Source of the DNA: Rapana venosa
Lineage: Eukaryota; Mollusca; Gastropoda; Neogastropoda; Muricidae
Direction of reading: 5' to 3'
Assembly: GCA_028751875.1 (NCBI GenBank)
Contig: CM054153.1
Coordinates: forward strand, 14,850,912-14,914,911
Length of the DNA stretch: 64,000 bases
Shown: one piece after another, positions 26,836-42,782 of the stretch
Layout: each line of letters opens with the position of its first letter
Position numbering within the stretch: position 1 is the first letter of the stretch
Program-made: the position numbers and the translations under genes
Notes under the pieces: model-generated
The model's input: the letters and a program-made list of their open reading frames with translations, nothing else
The model's database searches: none
Told to the model about the DNA's origin: nothing

Positions 26836-27489
26836 AATACAGATGTACTAAAGACAGTAGATAAAGGACTGGAAAAGGGAAGGAATTGAAAGGGAGGGAG
26901 GAAAACAAACAACACAACACACACACACACACAAAAACCACACACACACAACAGAAAAGATTGAGGAAAAAATATCTTTTTAAAAATATGGCTATAGATT
27001 TCCAACAGTTTACCGGTATTTGTCAGAATTTCCTCCCAGCTTCAGAAAATCCCCAAACCCTGCGTACATCTCATTTGAAAATATAGTTCTTGGTCAGCCC
27101 TTTCACATCGTCCCCCCTTTCCTGCAATGTCCCTAAAATGACAGCGCGGATCAAACAAGTCTTGTCCTGTTGGTCATTTAAAGAAAAACAAAGCATTCTA
27201 ATAGGTCCAAACATTTCATATGCTTACGGTTCCTTATAGTATTTCTTGTTACCTAAAATACTCGATTCCAATGTTCGGTCGAAATGGTTCTCGTACAGAA
27301 AAAAAAGCGGTCGGACATTTTCCCTCAGTATCTGATACAAGTCTTACAACAGTGGAGGGTGGGTGAGGGCGACAATAGTTTCCACCCAATGGGGTTGGCG
27401 TTATCACTAGTGCAAGGAACCCAAGATAAGCCTCCAAACAATGCCCCCCTACCAGCTTTTGAGGTGTTATCCCTCACCCCTTCCCCTCA

Positions 27490-27712
27490 CAAACGCATCC
27501 TTCGGGTGAGACTATAAACCGATGTCCTGAATGCGAACGTGCCCAGAACATCTTGTGCACATATTAAAATCTGTTCCACTTTTTGGAAGAGTAAGCCAGT
27601 GTGTCGGTGGGAACGGATGACAAGATTTATAAAACTGCATGAACACGAGGACAGAATCCAAAAACAATGCGTGCTTCCTCCATTATCCTGGAAACTTTAA
27701 ATAAATAAGTAT
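27490..27712 (+). repeat. SINE copy, family with GAGACTATAAACCGA core
   Basis: It has CTTCGGGTGAGACTATAAAC, then GAACATCTTGTGCACA, GAGTAAGCCAGTGTGTCGG and TCCATTATCCTGGAAACTTT. It matches the copy at 63586-63870 but lacks the GAGCGC tail. Confidence 0.75.
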
Positions 27713-28857
27713 AGGCTAGGCCATTGTTTCAAATTTTTAAGTCATTAAGTTCAGTACTAATTTCATGGGAGCAAACTAAAGAGACAAAGCCTCTGCTACA
27801 ATGCAGCAGTGGTAACATTGCTGGCTTTTGAAAAAATATCATTTCAATGGAGCTAGCATGCAGAGTGTGAGAATGGCCGGTCTTGGTTCAACAAGTTATG
27901 ATTGAAGTAAAATGTTCCATGCACACACTTACCTCCACACAAAAAAGTAACAAATGTGACAACGCAAAGGAGTAATCATCGATGGTAGGCTCATTAACGT
28001 TATTTTTTGTGGTAGTTTTCGACAAGATACTTTTACAAGAATCGTTTGGTGCTAAGTCCAGTTGTGAGTATATGCAAATCACAAAAGTTGCTTCATTGCA
28101 ACGGGTCACTTCCGGTTCCCATATTCACAAGATTTGAATTTTTTTTTTTTTGGGTCAGGAACTCTCTGCTATGGTAATTTACCGGTATGGTTTTAGTTTT
28201 ATAAATCCCTTTTTCGTACTTATGCAGAAAGCTGTTTTAAAACGAAAATTCTTTGGCCACTGCTTGCAATATATCAGGACCCAGAAGTGAGTGCCAAACT
28301 ATAGCAGTTATCTCCCCTCGTTACTGAGCCGGCACCTTTTTATGGCACCAGTTGTACAAGCCTGGCAACATCTACATTTCTACCTCGGAAATTGTCAAAG
28401 GAGAAGACGAATATATCAAATCCTCTACCCCCCAAAAAAGGATTTTCCACCCGTCCTCCAAAATAAAAAGCAAGATAGTATATTCTACATCACACCTTAG
28501 CTCTCCACCCATCTTAAAATATACCAGCAAGAATCGAAAACATAACCACTATTCCTTTTTTAAAGTATTGCGAGTAACTAACGAATGTAACGAAAGATGG
28601 GTATTTTCAATACATTAAACAAAAACTCACCTGAACTTATTTTCGCCGTTTTGGAGTATGGTAACCTGGTACAAACATATGGAACACATAATCTTTGGGT
28701 AAAGATTGAAGCAAAGAGCAAACCCTCTTCTCCTCAGCGTTCCTTCAGGGAGGACATCTTGGCACATTGTGAAGGAAAAGTGTTCAGCACGCTACCAATT
28801 TCACCACCTGATTTTATTCCGGCACGTGCAATTATCACGAAAAATTCGTGATTTGGT

Positions 28858-28860
<3 letters not shown>

Positions 28861-28903
<43 letters not shown>

Positions 28904-28950
28904 GGTGTATGCGGATGGGTTGGCTCTGTGTGTGTGTGTGTGTGTGTACA

Positions 28951-28988
<38 letters not shown>

Positions 28989-29140
28989 TCACACCCACAC
29001 AGAACCATTGTGTGTTTGTCTGTCTCCCCCTGTGTGTGAGAGAGAGAGAGAGAGAGTAAGAGAGAGAATTTCACACCCACACAGAACCATTGTGTGTTTG
29101 TCTCCCCTTGTGTGTGTGTGTGTGTGGGCGCGCGCGCGCG
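28861..29140. repeat. compound CT/GT/GA microsatellite with internal duplication
   Basis: CT, GT and GA tracts alternate. A block TTTCACACCCACACAGAACC, followed by ATTGTGTGTTTGTCT, occurs twice (from about 28986 and 29069), each after a GA run. A CG-rich GCGCGC tract follows at 29129-29147. Confidence 0.9.
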
Positions 29141-29687
29141 CGTGCGCGCCTGGATGGATAGACAGAGGGAAAGACAACATATGTGACTCTCCATTTCGAA
29201 ATGAGTCGCTTGTCACCTCAGGCCTTTTTCCGCTAGAGGCCAAAATATGCAGTAGGGGTGTCAGGTGCCGATTTTGTGATTTTGGATAAAACTGATAATA
29301 TAGACATTTCCAAACCGGAAAACATCAATAAAATAATAATATTTAGTGTCTTTCCTTATCAAAATCGGATTTTAATGCACATACCCACCTCCGAAGACGA
29401 GCGATTTTGATGAAAAAGACCCAAAAGAGACTACTTTTCCGAAACCTGTATCCCCTCAAGATTTACAATAGACCGGTCGAGTGACACACCGTTTGAAAGC
29501 TCACAGTTTTGACCTTCACACTGTGTGTGAACTATATTGGATTGAATTAAAACTTTATCCAATGAAAACGCTCAAAATAGGGGAGCAGTCGTAAACAAAC
29601 GTCACTAAGGAGGAGATTTCATTCTTGTCATTGGCCGAAGAGCCCATGTGACCTACGAAGGCCAACGAGGAGATGCCTGTAACCAAA

Positions 29688-31543
<1,856 letters not shown>

Positions 31544-31621
31544 TTTTACATGCCAGTATATCTGTGTTGTTTTCTTTTAATTTAGTGGGTGTGGGACACA
31601 CTGTATGAATGCTTGCAGAAT

Positions 31622-31624
<3 letters not shown>

Positions 31625-31691
<67 letters not shown>

Positions 31692-31743
31692 GTGTGTGTG
31701 TGTTGTATTGCATTGTATTGTATTGTATGTAACTTTGTTTGTG

Positions 31744-31825
<82 letters not shown>
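31625..31825. repeat. long GT microsatellite
   Basis: About 200 bp of GT dinucleotides, interrupted by a TTGTATTGCATTG-type block at 31702-31740. Confidence 0.95.
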
Positions 31826-32093
31826 GTCAAATCAAAAGTAATATTCACTGCCAAAATATCAAGTTATGTCATTCTTGTTTATCTTGCTCTCACAAGAAAA
31901 ACTGTTGTAAGCAAAACTGCTCCATAAGATCAACTGTTATAAATCATATAAAAATAAAACATTAACAGATGAAAACAAAAACAACAATATCAGTTAACTT
32001 GTGAGACAAGACAAAATGAACAACATACCTGGACATAAGAAATAAACAACAACAAAGTAAACATCAAATGAATGGACAGACTATACATGGAAC

Positions 32094-32101
32094 ACACACA
32101 C

Positions 32102-32157
<56 letters not shown>
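32094..32157. repeat. CA microsatellite
   Basis: About 60 bp of CA dinucleotide repeat with few interruptions. Confidence 0.95.
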
Positions 32158-32159
<2 letters not shown>

Positions 32160-33880
32160 TGTGCATTCATCAGATAAACAGACATATGAATTATAGGTAA
32201 CAGAATGACAAATAATGAAAATATTTTGCAATACATGACATAGCAGCTGATAAGTATTTAATTCTAGAAAAATGATAATTTACACTTGTTTCAGTGTGTG
32301 TGTATTTGTGTCTCTGTGTTTCAGATTATGTGTTTGTTCACTGTGTGCTTGTGTGTGGTTGTACCAGTGTGTGCAAATGTTTTATGTGTTTTTGCCCATG
32401 TAAGTTAGTGTTGTACAAAGCTGTAGCTAAAGAAATTACAGTATAAGCATTGTATGTTTTCAGAGTCTAAAATTGGCTAAGGAAAGAGAATTGTGTTTTG
32501 TACATGTTCATATTATGTTACAACTTTGGAATATTTTTCAATATCTACAAACATTGCCTCATTTACTGTGCAAATTTTATAACAACTATTGCCCTGAAAC
32601 CTTGCATGCAGATGCAAAAGTGGCTTCTAAGAGCAATGCAACCCTTTAAAAAATGACTGGTCTATGAAGGTTTTGTTCTAAGCAAGGTTTAAAATAATTT
32701 GATAGTGTAAATTTGTTGATTTTAAGCAAAATCCATATTGGTGTTGTCTACACCTATGCAAATCCACACATTTAAATTTGTATCCATGGTACCTTTCTAT
32801 TCATACCCTTTGGCTTTGTAATTATTTTAGCTTCAACACTCCATACATTAGTTAATTGTAGATGAGGAGCAGGTGTACCTGTTTTTCACCTTTGAAAAAA
32901 AAATCACTGAAATATTTCTTCAAAATATTAGCTGTTGAAACTTAATATTCTAACATTAAATAATGTATTCTCTTTCTGTTTAAAATTTCATTACAAAATC
33001 TTTTGTAGAACCCGAGATATGATAATCAGCCAAAATGAATACGGAGACCACGGTAGTCCCCCATTAAAATATGTTTTGTATTTGACACAATTCACATATG
33101 ACCACAAAAATTTGTAAACATGTACTCTTTTATGTATGTAATCAGTATGGCAAGTTTCATGAAGATTGAACATCGGTTGCTAAGGAAAATCTAACATTGA
33201 AAGTGTGATTCAGTTTTCCTTCATTTTCTCAAAATGGCCGCTCACAGGCATTCCGCATTCTAAACCCCATATCTCAGAAACTAAATATCCGATTTGAATG
33301 GAGTTTTCACCAGTAGAAAGAGCATTCAAAGTACATTTTGAATCACATAAAACATGAAAAAAGCCGGATGGTGAGAAGAGACTCATTATGTGCTGGAAGG
33401 TCACATATAGAGACAAGGATAAGGAGACAAAGAATGAGAATCATTTTTTATTTCGATTACTGAATTTTTTGGTCATAAATCTTTGATTGGATTGTTGTCT
33501 CTATCCCAATTCTTTTTCAATGAAGAAAAAAAATCTCTTAAAACACAGTCAACTGTCTGACTCTTACTTTTTTGTTTTTGTTTAATCCTTTCTGTCCTTT
33601 AGACTTCTTTTCTTTTTTCATTCTTCTCGGCCTCTGTGTCTTCCTGTGCGTGCCGCCAGGGACTTATCACTAGAGGTTTAACTTTCATAGCTGACCTACA
33701 CTCAAAGGGGCAAACGCAAGCAGCGCAAAGCACCAATGGTCACGGAAAGATTTGTGAAAGCTTACGTCCCGAGCTGTCAAAATGCCCAGCCGGTCTGTCC
33801 TCATGGGGGTATGACTAGACGAGACGAGACGTGCACTCCAAGGACAGTCGAGGCTTTGTAGGCTACTCCGGGACTTGTAG

Positions 33881-33883
<3 letters not shown>

Positions 33884-33924
<41 letters not shown>

Positions 33925-34247
33925 GAGAGAGAGAGAGAGAGAGGCAGGACTGACAGACAGAGAGAGCGAGAGAGAGAGAGAGAGGAAGACAGAGAGAGAG
34001 AGAGGAAGACAGAGAGAGAGAGAGGAAGACAGACAGACAGACAGAGAGAGAGAGAGAGAGGAAGACAGACAGAGAGAGAGGAAGACAGACAGACAGACAG
34101 ACAGAGGAAGACAGACAGACACAAGGAGAGGAAGATAGACAGAGAGAGAGAGAGGAAGACAGACAGACAGAGAGAGAGGAAGACAGACAGACAGACAGAG
34201 AGGAAGACAGACAGACAGAGAGAGAGAGGGAAGACAGACAGACAGAC

Positions 34248-34314
<67 letters not shown>

Positions 34315-34315
34315 C
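33884..34315. repeat. compound GA/GACA microsatellite, about 430 bp
   Basis: Alternating GA and GACA blocks share a repeating AGAGAGGAAGACAGACAGAC theme. The Leu/Ser-rich frames on the minus strand are repeat translations. Confidence 0.95.
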
Positions 34316-34603
34316 ATAGCACATGCACATGCTGGTTTGTATGTATGCCACATGCTTGTTTGCACGTTAAGTATGCAAGCGTGATTACAAGCATGCTTCT
34401 AGTACTGCTGCTATCAATACTTCTTCTAAAAAAGTACTACTAGGCTACTACTGCTATTACTGCTACTGCTACTATTAACTACTACTATTACTGCTGATGC
34501 TACTACTACTTCTATTATAACTATTACTACTACTACTGCAAGATTTACTACTACTATGAACAAAATAATGTACTGAACGCTTGGATCACGTTCATTCTGT
34601 ATG

Positions 34604-34660
<57 letters not shown>

Positions 34661-34739
34661 TTATACTCCTCACAGGCTGGCTGTATATATATGACATCAT
34701 AGATTATACACAAATAAATACAGGTATGTATAATGTTGT

Positions 34740-35070
34740 TGTTTTAGTTCCTCAGCTTAAACATCCTGGGATGTGGGGGGGGGGGGGGGGGGGGGGGGAA
34801 CCCAGAATACATACTCTCCTCTAAATCACTCATCCCACCTGGGAATCATTGTGAGATTGAAAGCACAAACTGGATGAGAAGTTTGCGTGTATTACTTTTT
34901 TTTCAAGTACCCCAACCCACAGGCATCCCTACTCCGACTTCAGAGGGTTTGTTTCCTTTAAAGAAGAGTGCAGGTCGTAAGGCTCAGAGCTTGTTATGGC
35001 TGTAGACAATCTCAACATAACAGGTAGGCCTTGATACTTAGCTTTTGGCCTGGTCCCAAGTGTGTTCATC
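34740..35070 (-). repeat. SINE copy, family with GAAGTCGGAGTATGG core
   Basis: The minus strand gives GGCCAAAAGCTAAG, CTCTGAAGTCGGAGTAGGG, GGGTACTTG and GATTCCCAGGTGGGATGAG, then a poly-C-interrupted tail (34777-34799). The order matches the copy at 23097-23430. Confidence 0.75.
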
Positions 35071-35955
35071 TACATATGATGCAAATCAGCCGAAAGCCAA
35101 ATACACACAATCATCAAATAAACAACCTTGTAACTAATGGAGCCTTAGAATGAAAATAAACACAATGGAAGTTGCAATGGTATTAATAGAACAAGAACAC
35201 ATACATGTGAGCATGAGAGAGAGAGAGAGAGAGAGAGAGAGTGTGTGTGGTGCGTTTGTGCGTGCACACACACACAGTTATGGCATTTTATCACAATCCA
35301 TAAAATAATACTATTCTGAAAAAAAGAGGCCACATTTTATGGTCCAGAATTTTATTCATAATCTGGTTATACAGCCATATAAATACAAACGTCTAATTAC
35401 AACACTCACTGACATACGCGTCTTATTCTATATGATATTGCTTTAATAATACAGAAATTGCGACGTATATTTATATATATTCATAATTGTATGATATTAT
35501 CCAAAATGATAACACTGTATGGGGAATGGAAGCCACACATTTTTTGCAAAAAGCCCAGGGTATGATTAAAATGACGTCATGTCCGGTTTTCGTGACATCA
35601 CGAAATGCACATGAAGTAGCCAATGTTAGTGCCGTAATATCGACAGTGGTGCTTAACATTCAGACTAATGTGCCCAAATAAATAATCCTCATAAGACCTA
35701 CAGATCAGTTGGGTGGGGTGGGGGGGGGGGGGGGGGGGGGGGGGGGGTATAGGATGGGATTGGGTTGAAGTTGGAATGAAATGGGGGAGGGTATGGGGTG
35801 TTCTTTTACTCTTCCCCTCCCCAAACCATTTTTGCATTTTAAGGAACTGGATGGTGGTGAAAGAGAGGTACAGAATGGGAGGTATAATGACATTGCATTT
35901 CAATGTCTAGAGAAAAAGAAGAAAAAAAAGTAAAACGCCTGTTTCTTAGGAATTG

Positions 35956-35956
<1 letters not shown>

Positions 35957-35993
<37 letters not shown>
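35957..35993. repeat. TA microsatellite
   Basis: About 36 bp of pure alternating TA, a strong cruciform or unwinding sequence. Confidence 0.95.
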
Positions 35994-36001
<8 letters not shown>

Positions 36002-39000
36002 GGTAAGTGTCGATTTTTAAGTATGTATGTCCAAAGTTAAGAACAATATTATACAGTACAGAAGACTTGGAAAATGTAGACTATACTATCTACAAACAAA
36101 ATCCAGTTTATCTTTAATGGCAATTCCAATATTCTAGAAAGAAATGTATGTTAGTTTTTAGGCGGTTGTTTTTGTAATAATCAAGGGTAAGAAATATGCA
36201 CAGAAAACTATTTCCAGTGTATTTTATTACCTTTTTAAAAAAACATCCTCAAGGCATTCACTACTCTAACAGTGTTTTCTTTCAAGCAAAATATTTGCAA
36301 GCCAGCTATAATAATTGCTTCTATCATAGAGCTAACACAGTTGTCAAATATTGCAAACCAACCCAAATCAAAATTATTCATCATATTTATGTTATTCTAG
36401 GTTATTTGAGGTATGTGGATGCGTTTTGATTTTCAAAAGTATTTAGTGGTATCAATTTCAATATTATGCTCTCTCTCTCTCTCTCTCTCTCTCTGATTTT
36501 CTCTCCTTTAGGCATACACGCATTGCCACGAATAATAATTATACACACACACACACACACAGAGTGCCATTTCTGCTATTGCTTCACATGGTCAAAACGA
36601 ATAAGAAAGTAAATAAAATCATGAATTTATCCTTTAAAAATCCTGAAATAGGTAATTTCTAATACAATAAAAAGCAATTTATAGCTATACAATTTTTTTT
36701 AAAAGCATAGAACATCAGCTGTGCAATTTTTAAAATATAAACAATTTAAATGGAAACTGAAAGGTTTTTGTTCCAACAAGTTTTTGAGTTTATTTTGATC
36801 AGTTCTTTGTTCATTTTGTTTGGGTTGGGAGAGGGAAGGGGGGGGGGGGTCCTTTTGTTTGTTTGTTTGTTCCCTTTCTCATGGTCACAACTTATTTGGT
36901 CCCCAGTAAAAAGAAAAGTAAATAATTCTGAGAGAGAGAGAGAGAAAGAGAAAGATATATATATTGATAAAAATCCATATTAGATAACTAAAAGAAAAAC
37001 TGACACAAATGAACAGAATTTGAAAGAACAATGAGCAGAAAACTTCAAATGAACAACAACAACAAAACCAACAAAAAACTCCAACCAAACAATTGAACAA
37101 AGAGGTAACAACAAATAGGCAGATTTCACATGTAATTTAAACCAAAGAAATCCCAATACCAGAAGATTTCTATAACAAGCATTACACATAATTATAAAAA
37201 CAAGAATAACTTAAAAACCAACAATGAGCAGGCAAAATGCAAAACTGTCAAAATTTTTACCTGGTATGCTTTTTTCTTGTTGTTCTGTTGCCTCTGTTTA
37301 CAAAAGAAACTTTCAAGAGATATTAAGTCTTATATCACCAGATCTTAATGATGAATACAATTAAATGACAAGTTGGTTCTCACATGGAAAAGAAAAATCA
37401 CTGTTCACATTTATAGTTTCAGTCAATCTTTTTATAGTTCATGTACATAAATTGTAAAGAAAAAAAAAGCCAATCAACTCTCCATGCAACTGCCATATTC
37501 ATAAAGTTTTTCACTTATCATTAAACTTTTACAAATGCGACTGACTAATCATTGTTGATAATCAATATGAAACTGATCGCCTTTACTAAGCTGGCTTTAT
37601 TAAAATTCAAAACTGAAGTTAAAAAAGTGAAATAATAAAAAAGATAGAGAAAAGGTCTGATAAAGGCCTGTATATGAAAACATATTTGACTTGGCTAAGA
37701 CTTGTACATGTTCTCAGATTGGACAGAGTGAAAATAAGTCTTAAGGATATTGTTAAGGATTTTAACTTAGTGCCACATTAATTTTATCTTCAAATAATTA
37801 AACCACATTTAAGGAATTTCAAGACATTCTGCAAATATTTGCCAATGTGGAACAAAAAGAAAAAAAACCCACTTCAAATAGTAGCTTGTATCAAAGTGAG
37901 GTTAAAACATATTTACTGTCATTTGTTGGTTGTTTGTCTGCAGAGAATTGCATAGAAAATCGTCTCCCTTTTATGATATGTGAGTACTTGCATTTAACAT
38001 TATTTATTCATCTCATAACATTTTGGTAAAAACGAAGCAGATATTCTACTAACAGAGAAGGTAGTTAAATAAAAAATAATTTGTTAAGAGAGATGATGGT
38101 TTATAGACCAGGTTGTTATCTGAAAGTGTTGTTTTTAAACATAGAAGAACAGCTCAAATTTAAACACTCTTAACATTGCACATGATTTTTGACTCAAACA
38201 AAACACTCTTTATAGAGATGGACAATATCTATACTAATGAAGTCTACATAATAAAATCTAAATAAATGAATCAAAGCAAGTTATAAGTAGAGCTCTATAT
38301 AGGGAGAAAAGCTTTAAACTAAGATAATGGATTTGGTAAAACCAAATATCCTCTTATATGCCATATTTTCAGCCATTTGTGGCCTGGCCTAAGGAATGAA
38401 GAGACAGTTTATTTGTTCACGATTATTCATGATAAAACAACAATAATAACAAATACAACAACAGCAAGTGAGCTATACAACTTTATACAAGTTTTCTTGT
38501 GCAAGACAAAAAGGTATGATAAACTTTGTAAAGTAACATTGATATTGAAATAAAGTAACAATAGTATATTGTTTTAAGTTGTGCCACTGGAAATTATGCT
38601 TCTTTTTTGTTTTGTTTTGCAGTTGAACAAATAGCAAGAAAATGCTTTGCACTGAAATATATTGCCATTAATTGCAGGCCATGCTTTTTATTGTAGATAT
38701 TAATGACATTTATCCTTGGTAATTAATATATTATATATATATTTTTTTTTTTACAGAAAAGCTAAATTATGTTAAATTGATCTGTATCCCCTCTACAAAA
38801 ATCATTTAGCATATATCTTTTCCATTCCAAACATTATACACAATTATCATTTTTTTTAAGGTTAAAAGACAAGCATGTCAAGCATTCTACTACCTATAGT
38901 TCATAATATATTTTAAAATCAAACTGTGGTATAGATTGGTGATTTCATCGTCTAAGGAGAATAACATTTAAAAGTTAACATAATAAAATCTATATACAAA

Positions 39001-39899
39001 ATGGTAAATGTAGATTTGTATAGATTTTGATGCATATAGACAAATTCACCTATAAACTATGTGTGTTCATTCAGACAAATTTGAATAAATTATATTTGTT
39101 TCTTCCATAATATCCTAGAGCGTTGTCATCAAGCAGATCTGCTATTTCATTCTTGAAATTTCCTAGTGATTTACACCTTTTAGCAAAATCATCTGCTAGC
39201 TCAAAACATTAAAAACCATTTAGGAAATTGAAACATAGGATACAAAATAATGCAATTCTTTCACAATTTCCACACCCTTATCCAAAAAGAGTCCATCAGA
39301 ATATGGATATATATTTTGCCTGTTCATTTGAAAGTAGTAAACAACCAAAACTTTACACTTCTATACAATTATCCTTTTTCTCCATTTGAATAAAATTTTA
39401 ATATTAATCTTTTAAACAAATATGTTTATCTGTAAAATGACAAAATTTCAGCATGGGAAGGGAGAGCATCCCTCTCATTATTCCGAGAGTAGATGAGCCT
39501 TATTATATACATAAATGTGTTTCAGGTAATTTCCACAAGTTTATACTTTCATGAGACAAAGTCTAATCACTGACTTGTACATTTTACCATAACTACCTTC
39601 CAGCTTATTTGTTAAAGGGGACCCACAATCTTAAATAAAGTGCAAATTGGTGATTCATTTAGTGAACCCATTAACATGGCACTGGTCAATTAATTAATCA
39701 TCAACACCAGCCTTTCATATGCATCAAACCCCTAGGAACATTTGTTTTCTCATTATACCCAATACAAAAGTGAACACAGAAAATCAGTCTTAGTTTACAT
39801 GGGTTATCCAAAAGATGAGACAAATACCAGGATAATAATATGCATTTTTCATTTTTGTATGTTTAAACAAGAAATACAAATCTGCGTTTGGAGGGCAAC

Positions 39900-39904
<5 letters not shown>

Positions 39905-39945
<41 letters not shown>

Positions 39946-40091
39946 GAGAGAGAGACAGAGACAGACAGACAGACAGACAAACTGACAGAGAGAAATACAC
40001 AGAGACAGACAGACAGACAGAGAGAGCGAGAGAGTGAGAGAGCAAGAGAGAGAGGGAGAGAGAGAGGGAGGGGGGGGGGGGGGGGGGGGGA
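39905..40091. repeat. GA/GACA microsatellite ending in poly-G
   Basis: GA and GACAGACA blocks followed by about 22 G (to 40090). Frames on both strands are low complexity. Confidence 0.95.
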
Positions 40092-41032
40092 TTATGTGTA
40101 TGTGCAGACCAAAAACAAAACAAACAAAAAATCAGGATAATGGATAAAAAATAAAAGGTAGGTGGGCTGGAACAGGGCTCAAGAGATAGCAAACACTGAT
40201 GAACATGGCTGGTATAAAACTGGCAATAAAAGCCCCATCAAATTTATCAGAACAACATTTCACAGTGACACACCCTATTCACATCATCACTTGATTCTAA
40301 CTCAAAAGGAAACGAAAATGACATGAAACCCCCACAGAACTAAGACCATGTGTGGACCTTCGTTTCTTTACCACACACAAAAAATTCATTGCATGGTTTA
40401 TAATACAGGTAATGGGAAAATTGGACAGGAGAAGCCTCTGCTAGGTTTAACTTATTCAAGGTACAGTTCCTCACCATAGTTTCAGAGCAGTACTGCAATA
40501 ACTTCCAAGGAAGTTAAGGGCAAAGGCAAGTGAAGACTTGGAGGGAGGGGACAGTGAGGGTTGTAACAGCATGGCTTAAGAGGGAAGCTGGGGAATATCA
40601 GTATAACTGAAACGCCAGACAAGTCATAAAATAACAAGGATACAATTACTGCATGATTTTTTTAAACACTGATATGTTATTTGATGTCCGATGCTGAATT
40701 AACAATTTCAACACACACAAAAAATATCCTTTGTTAAAGTCTGGACTTAATGGCAAAGATTCATTTCATCATTTGAAGAAAAAAATATGTTATTTGGGTT
40801 GTTAGTCATCTGAAAGTCATTCAGTCTGATTTATTATCTTAAGTTGAAATATGGAATAACTTGGAAGTGTGAGTTTCATCTTTTTTTCTCTTTCTTTCAC
40901 TGTTACTGAAAACGTTGATTTGCCTGTTAGAAGAAAGCAACCTGTCTTTTTTTTCATCTCATTATTTTTTGTGTGTGCAAAGTTCTTGTGATTAAAGGTG
41001 TAAGTGTGATTTTACAATACATAATCTAAAAG

Positions 41033-41330
41033 GAAAGGTAAAGGTAAAGGAGTCCCATAACCTATAAGGTCATAGGGGAGTGAGGCGTCAGAGACCTCAC
41101 TTCTCTAGGGCCAGCATATTGAGGGCGGCGCCCATCTCCTCTCCCTCGCTGCTTTACCTTCCCTGTCCCTAAAGAGGGCAGGTACCCATTTACAGCTGGG
41201 TGAACTGGGGGAACTGTACTGAAGCCAAGGCATGCAAACGGTCACCCATCCAACTGGTAACCACGCTCGACGCTGCTTAACTTGGCTGGGGGAAAGCGAG
41301 TGCTCCGACCACTGAGCTATCCCGTCCCCT
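41033..41330 (-). repeat. near full-length SINE with tRNA-like A box and 5S rRNA-like segment
   Basis: Read on the minus strand it starts GGGATAGCTCAGTGGTCGGA, a tRNA A box (TAGCTCAGTGG at 41319-41309). At 41280-41240 comes TTAAGCAGCGTCGAGC, then GGTTACCAG and TTGGATGGGTGACCG. That is the 5S rRNA internal control region order (box A, intermediate element, box C). A conserved body (CAGCTGTAAATGGGTACC, GGAGATGGGCGCCGCCCTCA) and a GGTAAA/CCTTTA-type tail follow. Shorter copies lie at 5305-5495 and 25378-25435. I cannot name the family. It is transcribed, if at all, by RNA polymerase III. Confidence 0.85.
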
Positions 41331-42624
41331 CATAATCATACATAATCTAGATCTGGCAAATAGATACATTTTTTCCCCTTCATTCATAAATCCCTGGTAT
41401 GTGTCAAAACTTTAAAAAATAATGTGTGCTAAAAATCAATGAATTACAGGAAAAGCATATACATGTTATATATACATACATGAACAAAAATATTCACAGA
41501 GGTATGAGCATATCTACAAACACTGAAACCAATTATGCTAAACAGCAAAGTCTTCAATGCTTTCTCCAATATCTCACTACAAATGGAAAGCCATGCAACA
41601 GACAATAATAGTTTCTTGCATTCTTCAATCATCCAAAAAACCTTAAAATTCCTCTTGATCATCAAATGTCAAAAACGTGACTTTAATTAGTATCTACACA
41701 ATTAGTTCATTTTGTTCATAGGCTATCCTTACTGAAAAAATTTTTTTATATTTTTTTAGAGTCAACTTTTATGCCCTGCCTTTAAGCTGATCAAACAGTC
41801 TTGAACTTGAGGGCAAGTTTGCTCGTTTTGATCATAAAATCAAAATATTGAAATCAACGACAATTTTTACACACACAGATTTCATCACATAAAGAGGCAA
41901 TGCTTGTGCACAAAAAGTCATTATGTCTTTCTCACTCTGGAGGCAAAATTCTTCATCATCCAAAAATTCTGAGGTGGTTTCAAGTCTTTACAATGCCAAA
42001 ATGATTTTAAAAAACCCAACTCAAAACACCCTTCCCCAAAAAAAGCCCACCAGCCCTCCTCCCTCTCCTTAAAAAAATTGAGGAAGAAAGATTGGTCTTG
42101 AGGCAAATATCTCAACCTTTCGAAATCTTGGATTGAATATCAACCATCACTCAGACTGTAAAACTATCAAGAATTAAAAAAAAATCTATCAGCTTTCAAA
42201 ATCCTTACACAGGCCTAAAACTCTCTATTATTTACAAACATGATTTGCCTTCTTACTCTTAAAATAAAAAAAACAAAAAAACTACCCCTCCAAAAAAACC
42301 ACAACAACAAACAACCCACCCTCCATCACTTAAAAACCTAATTTGCTATTCTAACCACAAGAAAACAACACAAAAAAACAAAACCCCTTTCTTCTACCAA
42401 ACAAAAAAAAAAACCCAAACAAAAACAAACCAACAACGACATAGAGCTAGAACTATCAACAACATACTCAGCATAAGAAAATCTCCACATCCATAAAAAA
42501 AAATCGAACATCTCTCCAATCTTCTTTAAATTGTTTCAAGAACAGCAACAGCAAAGGGAAGGAAGGAAGATCCATGGTGACAGACGGAAGACCATCAGCA
42601 AAACAGGGCCGGGCATTTTCCTCT

Positions 42625-42782
42625 TCACTCAGGTCGTCGGATGCGGAGTCGGATTTCTCCATCGTCCAGAAACTTGAGGTGGTTCCAGGCCTCGTAGTGC
42701 CTCATGATGGTGAAGTCCACGCCGTTCACTGCCAGGATTTCGTCCTTCACTTGTAAATGGCCGCACTTCTCCGCAGGGCCCC
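42625..42782 (-). CDS. PDZD2: PDZD2-like terminal exon: second half of last PDZ
   Basis: The acceptor is TTCAACAG, followed by GG completing a Gly codon, then 51 codons and TGA. It encodes GPAEKCGHLQVKDEILAVNG, then VDFTIMRHYEAWNH and GEIRLRIRRPE. The alpha-B helix starts with His (RHYEAW), typical of class I PDZ domains that bind S/T-x-hydrophobic C-termini. The exon stops only four residues after the last beta strand. Confidence 0.92.

Noticed and set aside
26394..27005. 203-codon Pro-rich ORF on the minus strand
   Set aside because: It is the translation of the G-tract; composition alone keeps it open and there is no domain or splice context.
33685..34394. Long Leu/Ser-rich ORFs in three minus-strand frames
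   Set aside because: They translate a GA/GACA microsatellite; all frames are open together, which is a repeat signature.
41240..41280. 5S rRNA gene
   Set aside because: Only the internal control region is present, embedded in a repeated SINE; the 5' and 3' stems are missing.
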